Source of the DNA: Polaribacter sp. IC073
GTDB lineage: Bacteria > Bacteroidota > Bacteroidia > Flavobacteriales > Flavobacteriaceae
Assembly: GCF_007997075.1 (NCBI RefSeq)
Contig: NZ_VORS01000004.1
Location: 274,734-338,733 of the forward strand
Length of the DNA stretch: 64,000 nt
Reading direction: 5' to 3'
Positions 63,242-64,000 of this stretch are shown piece after piece (positions within the stretch are counted from its first letter, which is position 1; the number at the start of each line of letters is the position of its first letter). The notes beneath the pieces are model-generated. The model was given only the letters and a program-made list of their open reading frames with translations. It made no database searches and had not been told where the DNA came from. The translations under genes and the position numbers were made by a program.

Positions 63242-64000
63242 ATGAAGAAATTTAATTTAATCGTATTGTTAATTACAACCTCATTATTTTTATACAATTG
63301 TAGTGATAATGATGACGAGTTAATACTACCATTACCTTCTGGAAAAACGACAATTTATGATCTATCAACAAAAGCTGTTGCTGGAATTTCTGGTTCAACT
63401 ATCTTTGTAGAGAACACAGATGCTTCTGTAACCATTACTTTAGATATTTCTGGAGCCCCGGCAGGAGGATTGCATCCTGCTCATATACATTATAATACTG
63501 CTGCAGAAGGCGGTAATATTGCTTTAACGCTAGCACCTATAGACGGAAACACTGGTGAAAGTAGTATTACTTTAAATGCATTAGATGATGGTACCTCTAT
63601 TACATATGCTGAACTTATAAATTTTGATGGTTATGTAAATGTGCATTTAAGTTCAGACGATTTAGGAACGATTGTAGCGCAAGGAGATATCGGTCAGAAT
63701 GATTTAACAGGAACTACAAAAACCTATGACTTAGGAGAAAAAGCAGTTGCTGGAATTTCAGGAAACGTAACTTTTTCTGAAAGAATAAATGGAGAAGCTT
63801 TGGCAGAAATAATGTTAAGCGGAACACCATCGGGAGGAGAACATCCAGCACACATTCATGCAAACACAGCTGCAGAAGGAGGAGGAATCTTGTTTTCTTT
63901 TACACCAATTAATGGAGACACAGGAATGAGCGCTACCAATTTGGCAGCTTTTAACGATGGTACTGCTTTTATGTACGCTGATATTAATGGGATTGATGGT
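63242..64000 (+). CDS. CHRD-domain lipoprotein (runs off the window)
   Basis: 253 codons are present with no stop. Signal peptide with lipobox YNC20, followed by the acidic stretch SDNDDE, which resembles the surface-export signal of Bacteroidota lipoproteins, so the product is probably displayed on the outer surface. Two CHRD-type repeats of about 120 residues follow (about 37-155 and 158-253), each with KAVAGISG, LSG-P-GG-HPAHIH and NTAAEGG motifs. CHRD domains occur in chordin and in bacterial secreted proteins; their function in bacteria is unclear. The end lies beyond base 64000. Confidence 0.85.
   Translation, partial: MKKFNLIVLLITTSLFLYNCSDNDDELILPLPSGKTTIYDLSTKAVAGISGSTIFVENTDASVTITLDISGAPAGGLHPAHIHYNTAAEGGNIALTLAPIDGNTGESSITLNALDDGTSITYAELINFDGYVNVHLSSDDLGTIVAQGDIGQNDLTGTTKTYDLGEKAVAGISGNVTFSERINGEALAEIMLSGTPSGGEHPAHIHANTAAEGGGILFSFTPINGDTGMSATNLAAFNDGTAFMYADINGIDG

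Overview
This is an AT-rich chromosomal window (about one third G+C by eye) from a member of the Bacteroidota, most likely a marine Flavobacteriaceae of the Polaribacter/Tenacibaculum type; the genus is a guess. The reasons are the family content (a split transketolase, BshA, a DUF3810 protein, paired secreted amidohydrolases, a CarboxypepD_reg/TonB receptor, ThiC-first thiamine operon), the lack of Shine-Dalgarno sequences, and recurrent TAnnTTTG boxes, the -7 element of the Bacteroidota housekeeping promoter. No rRNA, tRNA, CRISPR array, prophage or intact insertion sequence was seen. Both edges cut a lipoprotein gene.

Layout. 1-7 kb: lipoprotein fragment, polyphosphate-glucokinase-like ROK kinase with a SpoU methyltransferase, a small secreted protein, then two secreted amidohydrolases. 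7-13 kb: DUF3810 protein, dnaB, a secreted protein of uncertain role, and a TPR/AraC-type regulator. 13-21 kb: transketolase N-half without its partner, bshA (bacillithiol), DUF937 protein, dicarboxylate/glutamate symporter, a mercaptopyruvate-sulfurtransferase-like protein, then a cysteine dioxygenase plus PLP decarboxylase pair that should make hypotaurine from cysteine. 21-22.5 kb: a decayed type ISP/IIG restriction-modification gene. 22.7-29.7 kb: HAD phosphatase and DCC protein on the minus strand, facing away from a MacAB-like ABC exporter with adaptor. 29.8-35.2 kb: DUF2461, MATE pump, thioesterase, DEAD-box helicase, TRIC channel, MaoC. 35.2-40.8 kb: TetR-controlled ABC/HlyD/TolC export operon whose ATPase domain is highly degenerate. 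41-47 kb: cold-shock protein, TonB receptor, aroB, proline dehydrogenase with a LETM1-like small protein. 47-54.8 kb: a TPP-riboswitch-controlled thiamine operon thiS-thiC-thiE-like-thiD-thiE-thiG-thiH-thiF. 55-64 kb: bipA/typA, MtfA-like peptidase, thioredoxin, phosphoethanolamine transferase, MFS permease, HMG-CoA lyase and a CHRD lipoprotein.

The least explained signals are non-coding. Three dispersed, foldable repeat families occur in intergenic DNA, concentrated inside the thiamine operon spacers. One family has three copies sharing terminal boxes while their internal hairpins are wholly different in sequence, and its outer stem changes in a compensating way. There is also a candidate small RNA with mutually exclusive stems upstream of the transketolase gene. 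At least four genes have the -7 box only 4-5 nt before the ATG, which implies leaderless mRNAs. Protein-level points of interest are a cysteine dioxygenase that keeps the Cys-Tyr cofactor pair usual in animal enzymes, and an ABC exporter that keeps only its Walker A motif.
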